Shown here one piece after another: positions 1-5,374 of a DNA stretch of 8,861 nt (position 1 is the stretch's first letter; the number at the start of each line of letters is the position of its first letter). The translations under genes and the position numbers were made by a program. Source of the stretch: Phycisphaerales bacterium (GTDB lineage: Bacteria; Planctomycetota; Phycisphaerae; Sedimentisphaerales; Anaerohalosphaeraceae); contig DSDH01000286.1 in NCBI GenBank assembly GCA_011055475.1, positions 1 to 8,861 on the forward strand, given 5' to 3'. The notes beneath the pieces were generated by a model that worked only from the letters and a program-made list of their open reading frames with translations, searched no databases and was not told the origin of the DNA.

Positions 1-237
1 CACCTTGGCGGGGATACCGTCCTTGTTGCGCTTGAAGTCGATGATCCGGTAGATCCGCCGCGCGCCGCCCCCGCGGAACCGCACGGTGGTCCGGCCGTGG
101 TGATTCCGCCCGCCGTGCTTCTTGATCCGTTCGCACAGCGACTTCTCGGGCGTGGTCGTCGTCAGGACCGCCTTATAGTCGATCACCGACGCCCCACGGC
201 GTCCCGGTGTCGTCGGTTTGTAATATTTGATTGCCAT
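1..237 (-). CDS. rplB: 50S ribosomal protein L2, N-terminal 79 residues (cut off by window start)
   Basis: L2 is a primary 23S rRNA binding protein of the large subunit, needed for subunit joining and for peptidyl-transferase activity. Translation from the ATG at 237 gives MAIKYYKPTTPGRRGASV and, further on, HHGRTTVRFRGGGARRIYR and IIDFKRNKDGIPAKV, which match the start of bacterial L2 closely (KPTSPGRR, GGRNNNGR and YRIVDFKRNKDGIPA in E. coli). Only the N-terminal part and the beginning of the OB-like domain are present; the reading frame is open to base 1, so the rest lies outside the window. A Shine-Dalgarno-like AGAGGA lies about 9 nt before the ATG. It is the fifth gene of the S10 operon, 41 nt after rplW, the usual order. 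Identity is near certain. Confidence 0.97.
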   Translation of the reverse strand, partial: MAIKYYKPTTPGRRGASVIDYKAVLTTTTPEKSLCERIKKHGGRNHHGRTTVRFRGGGARRIYRIIDFKRNKDGIPAKV

Positions 238-278
238 GTCGTCTTTTCCTCTCTGCCGTCGCGAGCCCGGCGCCGTGA

Positions 279-557
279 TCAGAACACGTCGATGTGGGAG
301 TCCTCGTGCAGCACCACCACGGCCTTCTTCCAGTTTCGCGTCCGGCCGAAGTGGCGTCCGCGCCGCCGCGGCTTGCCCCGCACGTTGGCCGTGCGAACGT
401 CCGTCACCTTGACGTTGTACAGCCGCTCGACCGCGTTGCGAATCTGTATCTTGTTCGCTTTGGGGTGCACCTCGAACGAGTATGCATTCCGCGTATTCGC
501 GAAGTGCATGCCCTGCTCGGTCACCAACGGCCTGATAATCACATGGAAGTCGTTCAC
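279..557 (-). CDS. rplW: 50S ribosomal protein L23
   Basis: L23 binds 23S rRNA at the exit of the peptide tunnel and is the docking site for trigger factor and signal recognition particle. The 92-residue product is slightly shorter than E. coli L23 (100). It starts MNDFHVIIRPLVTEQG; the VTE near residue 12-14 corresponds to the VSE motif whose glutamate contacts trigger factor. The central KANKIQIRNAVERLYNVKV segment and the basic GKPRRRGRHFGRTRNWKKA loop (about residues 61-79) with the final VVVL strand are typical of the family. The start is GTG: no ATG fits, and AGGTGG lies 4 nt upstream at 562-567. The gene begins 17 nt after the rplD stop and is followed 41 nt later by rplB, so it is surely co-transcribed and probably translationally coupled. 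No anomaly is seen. Confidence 0.96.
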   Translation of the reverse strand: MNDFHVIIRPLVTEQGMHFANTRNAYSFEVHPKANKIQIRNAVERLYNVKVTDVRTANVRGKPRRRGRHFGRTRNWKKAVVVLHEDSHIDVF

Positions 558-561
558 GCCA

Positions 562-567
562 CCACCT
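562..567 (-). promoter_or_regulatory. Ribosome binding site fixing the GTG start of rplW
   Basis: On the minus strand AGGTGG is followed by TGGC and then the GTG at 557. The same AGGTGG with a 4-nt spacer precedes the fusA ATG, which supports GTG as the true start of rplW. It lies in the 17-nt gap after the rplD stop codon. Confidence 0.7.
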
Positions 568-574
568 GCTCGAC

Positions 575-1198
575 TCAGGATTCTTGCTTGATCAGCGTCA
601 AAAACGCATCTTTCGTGAACAGCATTTTCTGCCGCATGCAGATCGCCCCGGCGTTCAGGTCGCCGACGGTGATCACGTCCACCTTCGGCAGGTTACGCAC
701 GGACTTGTACAGGTTCTCATCCCGCTCGGACACCGTCACCAGACAGCTGCGGTCGATCTTCAAGCGGTTCAACACCCCCGCCATCTCGCGGGTCTTCGGC
801 GCCTCGAACGCCAACTCATCGACCACGACCAGGCGGCCGGACTGGAGCTTGGCCAGCACGGCGCTGTCCCGGGCGAGCCGCCGCTGCTTGCGCGGCATCC
901 GCTGGCTGAAATCCCGGGCGACCTTGGCGAATGTCACGCCGCCGCCGACCCGTAGACCCGTCCGCTTGCGACCCATGCGGGCGTTGCCCGTGCCCTTCTG
1001 CCGGTACATCTTCTTGTTTGACCCGGCCACCAGGCTGCGGTTCTTCGTGGCGGCCGTACCGACACGCCGGTTGGCGTGATACATGACGATCGCCTGCTTC
1101 AGGAGCGGATAGCGGACCGTCTTGCCCAGCGCCGCCTCGTCCACGTGAAGCGTCTCGACCTCTTGTCCCTGCCGATTGTAGACCACTACGTCGATCAT
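575..1198 (-). CDS. rplD: 50S ribosomal protein L4
   Basis: L4 binds 23S rRNA and sends a long loop into the wall of the peptide exit tunnel; in gammaproteobacteria it also represses its own S10 operon. The 207-residue protein has the usual length and fold order: N-terminal strand (MIDVVVYNRQGQEVETL), the helix RYPLLKQAIVMYHANRRVGT, the extended basic loop (residues about 50-90, with KKMYRQKGTGNARMG and VGGGVTFAK), then the C-terminal domain with GRLVVVDELAFEAPKT, a DENLYKSVRNLPKVDV stretch and VMTADA-like LFTKDA near the end. The loop differs from the common form: MYRQKGTGNAR instead of PWRQKGTGRAR, and RTGLRVGGG instead of SPLWRGGG-type sequence, with no change in length. The ATG at 1198 follows the rplC stop by 21 nt; the upstream GGAA is only a weak Shine-Dalgarno. 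Whether it regulates the operon here is unknown. Confidence 0.97.
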   Translation of the reverse strand: MIDVVVYNRQGQEVETLHVDEAALGKTVRYPLLKQAIVMYHANRRVGTAATKNRSLVAGSNKKMYRQKGTGNARMGRKRTGLRVGGGVTFAKVARDFSQRMPRKQRRLARDSAVLAKLQSGRLVVVDELAFEAPKTREMAGVLNRLKIDRSCLVTVSERDENLYKSVRNLPKVDVITVGDLNAGAICMRQKMLFTKDAFLTLIKQES

Positions 1199-1219
1199 GC
1201 CCGCGTTCCAGCCTGTCGA

Positions 1220-1882
1220 TTACGTCTGCGTCTGCCGGCGGGTCCTGGACGTGCGGATCTCCACGTATCCGCCCGTCGGCCCCGGCACCTCGCCCTTGAC
1301 CACCAACAGATTCCTCTCGGCGTCAATCAGCAAAAGGCGGTGGTTCTTGCTGGTCACGCGCACCCCGCCCATGCGCCCGGCCATCCGCTTGCCCTTCTTC
1401 AGGTTGCCGCCGTGCCCGCGGTCGCTCGCGTGGCTGCCGATAGAGCCGGGTGCCCGGTGCTTCCGCTCCGTGCCGTGCGAGGCCAGAAAACCGCCGAACC
1501 CGTGCCGCTTCATCACGCCGGCATAGCCCTTGCCCTTGCTGGTGCCGGCCACGTCCACGTACCCGACCCCCTCGAACACCGAGACCGACACCGCGTCGCC
1601 CGGGGCATACTCGACCTGCTCATCCTGATCCAGCCGCCATTCCCGAACAAATCGCTTCGGCGTCGTCTTGGCCTTACCGGCGTGGCCGAGCAGGGGCTTT
1701 TTCGTGCGCGACTTCTTGACGTCCTCGAAACCCAGTTGCAGCGCCCGGTACCCGTCGGTTTCCGGCGTCTTGACCTGCATCACCGTGCAGGGACCGGCCT
1801 GCAAGACGGTCACCGCCGTCATGCGCCCCTCACTGTCGTACGCCTGGGTCATGCCCACTTTTTTTCCCAGTAGTAGCGTCAT
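1220..1882 (-). CDS. rplC: 50S ribosomal protein L3
   Basis: L3 is an early-assembly 23S rRNA binding protein whose central extension reaches the peptidyl-transferase centre. The 220-residue product starts MTLLLGKKVGMTQAYDSEGR, the standard L3 opening (LxGKKVGMT). The signature region follows: VDVAGTSKGKGYAGVMKRHGF (residues 109-129), SHGTERKHRAPGSIG, KKGKRMAGRMGGVRVTSKN, and NLLVVKGEVPGPTGGYV at the end. The tip between GSIG and KGKR reads SHASDRGHGGNLK, four residues longer than in E. coli and without the Gln150 that PrmB methylates there. I chose the ATG at 1882 because it gives the family N-terminus and has AAAGGA about 7 nt upstream; the open frame continues to 1966 but that extension would overlap rpsJ and has no family counterpart. 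It is the second gene of the S10 operon, 64 nt after rpsJ and 21 nt before rplD. Confidence 0.97.
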   Translation of the reverse strand: MTLLLGKKVGMTQAYDSEGRMTAVTVLQAGPCTVMQVKTPETDGYRALQLGFEDVKKSRTKKPLLGHAGKAKTTPKRFVREWRLDQDEQVEYAPGDAVSVSVFEGVGYVDVAGTSKGKGYAGVMKRHGFGGFLASHGTERKHRAPGSIGSHASDRGHGGNLKKGKRMAGRMGGVRVTSKNHRLLLIDAERNLLVVKGEVPGPTGGYVEIRTSRTRRQTQT

Positions 1883-1946
1883 CGTCACATCCTTTGCCTC
1901 ATCGGCCCCGCCGGGGCGGCGCCGACAGACCTGCGTCCTGGCAATC

Positions 1947-2261
1947 TCACGCCTTGATCTTGACAAAAACGCCCGCCGGAACCACCAGCCTGTTCAGGGC
2001 CTCCACCGTGCGGGCGTTTGCTTCGTGTATGTCGATCAGACGCTTGTGCGTCCGCATCTCAAACTGCTCACGCGACTTCTTGTCCACGTGCGGACTTCGC
2101 AGCACCGTATAGCGCTCGATCCGGGTCGGCAGCGGCACGGGACCGCTGACCCGCGCGTTCGTTCGACGGGCCTGCTCCACGATCTCCTTGGCCGAGGCAT
2201 CCAGGGCCTTGTGGTCGTAGGCTTCCATTCGTATCCGAATTCGTTCGGTTTCCGTCGCCAT
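1947..2261 (-). CDS. rpsJ: 30S ribosomal protein S10 (NusE)
   Basis: S10 sits in the head of the 30S subunit and, as NusE, also works with NusB in transcription antitermination and in NusG-mediated coupling. The 104-residue protein has the expected length (E. coli 103) and signatures: RIRIRMEAYDHKALD at the start, RVSGPVPLPTRIERYTVLRS in the middle, PHVDKKSREQFEMRTHKR in the part forming the long loop, and IHEANARTVEALNRLVVPAGVFVKIKA at the end. The ATG at 2261 is preceded by AAGGA (2268-2272) with a 6-nt spacer. It is the first gene of the S10 operon and lies 373 nt after fusA, behind a probable promoter and long leader. No unusual residues were noticed. Confidence 0.97.
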   Translation of the reverse strand: MATETERIRIRMEAYDHKALDASAKEIVEQARRTNARVSGPVPLPTRIERYTVLRSPHVDKKSREQFEMRTHKRLIDIHEANARTVEALNRLVVPAGVFVKIKA

Positions 2262-2284
2262 GCGTCATCCTTCAACTGGCCGAT

Positions 2285-2310
2285 CCGGGCGGTCCATCGG
2301 GACCGCCGGG
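2285..2310 (-). promoter_or_regulatory. Hairpin just upstream of the rpsJ ribosome binding site
   Basis: The minus strand has GGCGGTCC, a CGAT loop and GGACCGCC: a perfect 8-bp stem (2288-2295 with 2300-2307), extended after one C-C mismatch by two more G-C pairs. It ends about 12 nt before the AAGGA of rpsJ. No T-tract follows, so it is not an intrinsic terminator. A part in translational control is possible but not shown. Confidence 0.5.
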
Positions 2311-2566
2311 TCTCCCATCCCCACGACACGGGCCTGTGCGCCACGCCAAATGGCGACACGCCCACCACGGGGCCGTACAAAATGACCACCTTCCAAGGCA
2401 GGAAAGGCTGTGCGCCTCCCTTAACATTCCCGCTGCGCCGCCTCTACCCCCTCCCGCCGATACGTGACGGCGTATTCCTGACACAACGGGCCAGCCGACA
2501 TCAGCAGAGGCTTTCTGCCATCCGTGTACACCCAGTCTTTCGACGTGAACAGCCCAACTAGAATTC

Positions 2567-2587
2567 GCACGGAACTCCTTTCCGTGC
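2567..2587 (-). promoter_or_regulatory. Hairpin at the 5' end of the S10 leader with AGGAG loop
   Basis: The minus strand reads GCACGGAA, AGGAG, TTCCGTGC: a perfect 8-bp stem with a 5-nt loop. It starts about 16 nt after the predicted transcription start. The following bases (GAATTCTAG) are not a real T-tract, so it makes a poor terminator for fusA. The loop is a Shine-Dalgarno-like sequence with no start codon at a suitable distance. A 5' stabilising stem is one plausible role. Confidence 0.5.
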
Positions 2588-2609
2588 TCGCTTCGGCCGT
2601 GAAACGCGT

Positions 2610-2638
2610 CTTCTAACAGAGTCCCCGGAATGTGTCAA
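2610..2638 (-). promoter_or_regulatory. Predicted sigma70-type promoter of the S10 operon, overlapping the fusA stop
   Basis: On the minus strand a consensus -35 box TTGACA (2633-2638) is followed by a 17-nt spacer and a -10 box TAGAAG (2610-2615, four of six consensus bases) that has the extended TG one base upstream (TGtTAGAAG). The TGA inside the -35 box is the fusA stop codon. Further upstream the run AAAAAATTTT (2651-2660), at about -48 to -57, is AT-rich in otherwise GC-rich DNA and could act as an UP element, although it also encodes fusA residues. The predicted start is near 2603. The box quality, spacing and position before the S10 operon make this the best promoter candidate in the window; it has not been tested. 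Confidence 0.6.
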
Positions 2639-4719
2639 TAACAACCTGACAAAATTTTTTCAGAAATCTGTTCGGGAACCCGCTCATAGCACAACGGCTC
2701 CATGGAGAAGCTCCCGCGGCCGCCGGTCAGGCTCCGCACCTCGCCGGCGTACCCGAACATCTCAACCAGGGGCACGTTCGCATCGATCACCCGCATCCCC
2801 CCATGCAGTCGCGTGCCCGTGATGACCCCGCGCTTGGCGATCAGCGAGGCCTGTACCTGCCCGTAGTAACTTTCCGGAACCACGGCCTCAATCCGCATGA
2901 TCGGCTCCAGAAGCACCGGGTGCGCCTGTTCCATCGCCTCCCGTATCGCCAGGGCGCCGGCCTGCTCGAACGCCAAATCCGAGGAATCCACCGCGTGGTA
3001 GGACCCATCCACCAGCGCGACCCGCACTCCCACGACCGGATATCCCCCCAGAAGTCCGCTGGTCAAACCCTCTCGAACGCCCCGCTCGACCGCCGGAACG
3101 TACTCCTTCGGCAGGACGCCCCCCACCAAGGCGCTCTCGAACTGGATGTCCTTGGCGTATCGGCCCTCCTCGTCCAGGACCGGCTCAACGGAAAGCACCA
3201 CGTGCCCGTACTGTCCGCGGCCCCCGGTCTGTTTGATGAACTTGCCCTCGGCCCGGACCGGCCGGCTGATCGCCTCCCGGTAGGCCACCCGTGGCCGCCC
3301 CACGCGTACATCGACCCCCAGATCGCGGACCAGCTTGTGCTGGAGGATCTCCAGGTGAAGCTCGCCCATGCCGCTGATAATCGTCTGGCCGGTCTCGTGG
3401 TCGTAATGGCACTTGAAGGTCGGATCCTCACGACGCAATATCTCCAGCGCCTCGCCCAGCCGCGCCCGCTCGGCGCTGGTCCGCGGCTCGATGGACATGC
3501 TGACGACGGCCTCGGGGAACGTCATGCCCGCCAGCACCACGGGGTGCTTGGTGTCGCACAGGGTGTCGCCCGTCAGGGTGTCCTTGAGCCCCACGACGGC
3601 CACGATGTCCCCGGCCTGGGCCACCTCCACGCTCTCCCGCGAGTTGGCGTGCATCTCGAAGATTCGCGTGACGTTCTCACGCCGATCGCGGGTGCTGTTG
3701 AGCACGCGGCTGCCCCGTTTCAGACGTCCCTGATAGAGTCGCAGAAAATACAGATCCCCGTGCTTGTCACCGGTGATCTTGAAGGCCATCGCCACGAGGG
3801 ACCGATTCGGATCGCAGACCACCTGGATCTCATCCTCCCGACGACCCGGACGGTGTCCGACCACGGGGGGCCGATCCAACGGCGAGGGCAGATAATCCAC
3901 CACCGCGTCGAGCATGGCTCGGATACCGATGTTACGAAGCGCCGCGCCCACCAGCACGGGGTGCAGCGCCCCGGCCAGGGTCCCCTTGCGAAGCGCCGCC
4001 TTGATCATGGCCGTACTGAGCGGCTCATCATGCACGTAGGCCTCCATCAAGGTCTCGTCGAACTCCGCGGCGGCCTCGATCAGCCGTTGCCGACCGGCCC
4101 GGGCGGCCTCCTCAAACACCGCCGGGACGGGGCCCCACTCGAAACTGGCCCCCACCGACTCCGGCTTGAAGAGCACCGCCTGCATCTGAAGCAGGTCGAT
4201 GAAGCCCTTGAATCCCCCCTCGGCACCGATGGGAATCTGAAGGGGCACCGGATGGGCCAGCAACCGGTCCCGGATGCTGTCCACCGACATCTCGAAATCG
4301 GCCCCCACCTTGTCCATCTTGTTGATCAGACACAGGCAGGGCAGGTCGTACTTGCGCCCCTGACGCCACACCGTTTCGCTTTGGGCCTGAACCCCCTCGC
4401 TGGCGTCGAAGACCGCCACCGCTCCGTCCAGCACCCGCAAGGACCGCTCCACCTCCGCCGTGAAGTCCACGTGGCCCGGTGTGTCAATCAGGTTGACCCG
4501 ATACCCTTTCCACGAACAACGGGTGGCGGCGGAAGTGATGGTAATGCCCCGCTCCTGCTCCTCCTCCAGATAGTCCATCACCGCCGTCCCCTCATGGACC
4601 TCTCCGATCTTATACGTCCTCCCTGAAAAGAACAGGATCCGCTCGGTCACCGTCGTTTTGCCGGCGTCGATATGCGCCATGATGCCGATGTTTCGGGTTT
4701 TTTCGAGTGTGCCTGCCAT
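2635..4719 (-). CDS. fusA: Translation elongation factor G
   Basis: EF-G is the GTPase that moves tRNAs and mRNA through the ribosome and, with RRF, splits ribosomes for recycling. The 694-residue protein shows G1 AHIDAGKTT (15-23), switch region RGITITSAAT (58-67), G3 DTPGH (79-83), G4 NKMD (133-136) and a G5-like GAA (258-260, often GSA). The G' insert follows G4. Domain II has NSTRDRRENVTRIFEMHANS; domain III has EDPTFKCHYDHETGQTIISG and MGELHLEI; the domain IV tip loops are GGYPVVGV (558-565) and GSYHAVDSS (572-580), with the histidine that promotes translocation; domain V ends VRSLTGGRGSFSMEP. I chose the ATG at 4719, with AGGTGG 4 nt upstream; the frame stays open to 4869 but would overlap rpsG. 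The C-terminal part (AKRGVITG, GGMRVIDANVPLVEMF) differs from the commonest EF-G form and resembles the EF-G types of spirochaetes, planctomycetes and deltaproteobacteria; that subtype call is tentative. It lies 140 nt after rpsG, beyond a terminator. Confidence 0.95.
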   Translation of the reverse strand: MAGTLEKTRNIGIMAHIDAGKTTVTERILFFSGRTYKIGEVHEGTAVMDYLEEEQERGITITSAATRCSWKGYRVNLIDTPGHVDFTAEVERSLRVLDGAVAVFDASEGVQAQSETVWRQGRKYDLPCLCLINKMDKVGADFEMSVDSIRDRLLAHPVPLQIPIGAEGGFKGFIDLLQMQAVLFKPESVGASFEWGPVPAVFEEAARAGRQRLIEAAAEFDETLMEAYVHDEPLSTAMIKAALRKGTLAGALHPVLVGAALRNIGIRAMLDAVVDYLPSPLDRPPVVGHRPGRREDEIQVVCDPNRSLVAMAFKITGDKHGDLYFLRLYQGRLKRGSRVLNSTRDRRENVTRIFEMHANSRESVEVAQAGDIVAVVGLKDTLTGDTLCDTKHPVVLAGMTFPEAVVSMSIEPRTSAERARLGEALEILRREDPTFKCHYDHETGQTIISGMGELHLEILQHKLVRDLGVDVRVGRPRVAYREAISRPVRAEGKFIKQTGGRGQYGHVVLSVEPVLDEEGRYAKDIQFESALVGGVLPKEYVPAVERGVREGLTSGLLGGYPVVGVRVALVDGSYHAVDSSDLAFEQAGALAIREAMEQAHPVLLEPIMRIEAVVPESYYGQVQASLIAKRGVITGTRLHGGMRVIDANVPLVEMFGYAGEVRSLTGGRGSFSMEPLCYERVPEQISEKILSGCY

Positions 4720-4723
4720 TGCA

Positions 4724-4729
4724 CCACCT
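4724..4729 (-). promoter_or_regulatory. Ribosome binding site fixing the fusA start
   Basis: AGGTGG on the minus strand stands 4 nt before the ATG at 4719. Upstream in-frame starts lack such a site, so this supports the 694-residue form of EF-G beginning MAGTLEKTRNIGIMAHID. Confidence 0.7.
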
Positions 4730-4757
4730 GCATGTGAGCGCCGCCCGGCGCCCGGAT

Positions 4758-4787
4758 CGGGCCCCATACAAGACCCGTCGGGGCCCG
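4758..4787 (-). promoter_or_regulatory. GC-rich hairpin in the fusA upstream region
   Basis: Perfect 8-bp inverted repeat CGGGCCCC (4758-4765) and GGGGCCCG (4780-4787) with a 14-nt loop. On the minus strand it lies between the rpsG terminator and fusA, about 28 nt before the fusA ribosome binding site. No T-tract follows. I see no convincing promoter boxes here, so how fusA is transcribed past the terminator is not clear from sequence. Confidence 0.4.
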
Positions 4788-4800
4788 TATTGACTCCGGA

Positions 4801-4844
4801 TAAAAAGAAGCGGCCACGGTCGTCTCCTGAAGCGCCGTGGCCGC
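4801..4844 (-). terminator. Intrinsic (Rho-independent) terminator after rpsG
   Basis: In the transcribed direction GCGGCCACGG (4835-4844), a 15-nt loop and CCGTGGCCGC (4810-4819) form a perfect 10-bp GC-rich stem, directly followed by TTCTTTTTAT (4800-4809). The stem begins 15 nt after the rpsG stop codon, which is doubled (TAATAA). This is the standard layout of an intrinsic terminator. Its place between rpsG and fusA is unexpected, since the two genes commonly share a transcript. It may be partial, setting the ratio of EF-G to S12 and S7, or fusA may have its own promoter. Confidence 0.8.
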
Positions 4845-4859
4845 AATCCCGCCGTGTTA

Positions 4860-5336
4860 TTACTTCCACGCGAAGTGCGCGAAGGCCTTGTTCGCTTCGG
4901 CCATCCGGTGCACGTTCTCCCGCGTGGTCATCGCCGCCCCCTCGCGACGATAGGCATCCATCAATTCAGCGGCCAGACGAACCGCCATGGGCTTGCCCTT
5001 CTTGGCCCGTGCCGCGCCCAGAATCCACCGAAACGCCAACGACTGCTGCCGCTTCGGCCGCACCTGCATCGGCACCTGGTAGCTGGCCCCACCCACGCGG
5101 CGGCTGCGGACCTCCAGTTGCGGCTTGACGTTGGCCACCGCCGTCTCAAAAACCTCGACGGGGGCCGCATCCTTCATTCGCTTTTCGATAATCTTCATCG
5201 CGTCGTAGAACACCTTCTGCGCGCGGCTCTTGCGGCCGTCCCACATCAGACAATTGATGAACTTGGCCGCCAGCTTGCTGTGATACACCGGATCCGGCTT
5301 GAGCTGCTCCGCGGATGCCGTGAATTTCTTGGCCAT
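4860..5336 (-). CDS. rpsG: 30S ribosomal protein S7
   Basis: S7 starts assembly of the 30S head by binding the 3' major domain of 16S rRNA and lies by the E site and mRNA exit. The 158-residue protein is close to the usual length (about 156). Signatures: KPDPVYHSKLAAKFINCLMW near the N-terminus, WDGRKSRAQKVFYDAM, the conserved centre VKPQLEVRSRRVGGASYQVP with MQVRPKRQQSLAFRW, AVRLAAELMDAYRREGAA, and a C-terminus with TTRENVHRMAEANKAFAHF. The ATG at 5336 has AAGG 4 nt upstream and lies 38 nt after the rpsL stop. In E. coli S7 represses the str operon through the rpsL-rpsG gap; that gap is much shorter here, so the same site is unlikely. The gene ends in a tandem TAATAA and is followed by a terminator. 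Confidence 0.97.
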   Translation of the reverse strand: MAKKFTASAEQLKPDPVYHSKLAAKFINCLMWDGRKSRAQKVFYDAMKIIEKRMKDAAPVEVFETAVANVKPQLEVRSRRVGGASYQVPMQVRPKRQQSLAFRWILGAARAKKGKPMAVRLAAELMDAYRREGAAMTTRENVHRMAEANKAFAHFAWK

Positions 5337-5359
5337 ACCACCTTACCCTTCTTTGGTCC

Positions 5360-5373
5360 GTCGCTGACGCGAC
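5360..5373 (-). promoter_or_regulatory. Small hairpin in the rpsL-rpsG gap
   Basis: GTCGC, a 4-nt loop and GCGAC directly follow the rpsL stop codon on the minus strand. With only five base pairs and no T-tract it is not a terminator. It could protect the RNA or be chance; I list it because S7 of E. coli binds the equivalent gap. Confidence 0.25.
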
Positions 5374-5374
5374 C

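Larger units (their letters stand above)
2262..2634 (-). promoter_or_regulatory. Non-coding fusA-rpsJ region: S10 operon promoter and leader, no tuf gene
   Basis: This is the one stretch longer than 300 nt without a gene. Short open frames exist on the minus strand (for example 2272-2484 and 2036-2389), but none has a good ribosome binding site or resembles a known protein, and I see no remnant of EF-Tu. The region begins with a promoter (2610-2638) and ends with the rpsJ Shine-Dalgarno. If transcription starts near 2603, the untranslated leader is about 340 nt. It contains a hairpin close to the predicted start (2567-2587), a hairpin just before the rpsJ ribosome binding site (2285-2310) and a 9-nt direct repeat, GGCGCACAG on the minus strand, at 2408-2416 and 2334-2342. 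E. coli has a shorter structured S10 leader through which L4 controls the operon; a comparable role here is only inference. Confidence 0.65.

Noticed and set aside
1076..1873. 265-codon plus-strand frame opposite rplC and rplD
   Set aside because: Antisense shadow of conserved ribosomal genes with low-complexity composition and no ribosome binding evidence.
1883..1966. 28-codon N-terminal extension of rplC
   Set aside because: It overlaps the end of rpsJ, has no L3 counterpart, and the ATG at 1882 gives the standard start.
2036..2389. 117-codon minus-strand frame in the leader running into rpsJ, and a 70-codon frame at 2272-2484
   Set aside because: Non-ATG starts without convincing ribosome binding sites, biased composition, and overlap with rpsJ for the first. 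A conserved leader peptide cannot be fully excluded but nothing supports it.
2334..2416. 9-nt direct repeat GGCGCACAG (minus strand) in the S10 leader
   Set aside because: Two copies of nine bases 74 nt apart in GC-rich DNA may be chance; no third copy or flanking symmetry was seen, so it is only noted in the leader entry.
1668..2561. 297-codon plus-strand frame spanning rplC, rpsJ and the leader
   Set aside because: It crosses two real minus-strand genes and the non-coding leader, and its product resembles no family I know.
2803..4626. 607-codon open frame on the plus strand opposite fusA
   Set aside because: It lies wholly antisense to a clear EF-G gene, its product is rich in His, Arg and Gln with no recognisable motif, and long antisense frames are expected from third-position GC bias.
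4720..4869. 50-codon N-terminal extension of fusA
   Set aside because: It would begin with GTG inside rpsG, run through the terminator stem and add residues absent from EF-G; the ATG at 4719 has a good ribosome binding site and the family N-terminus.
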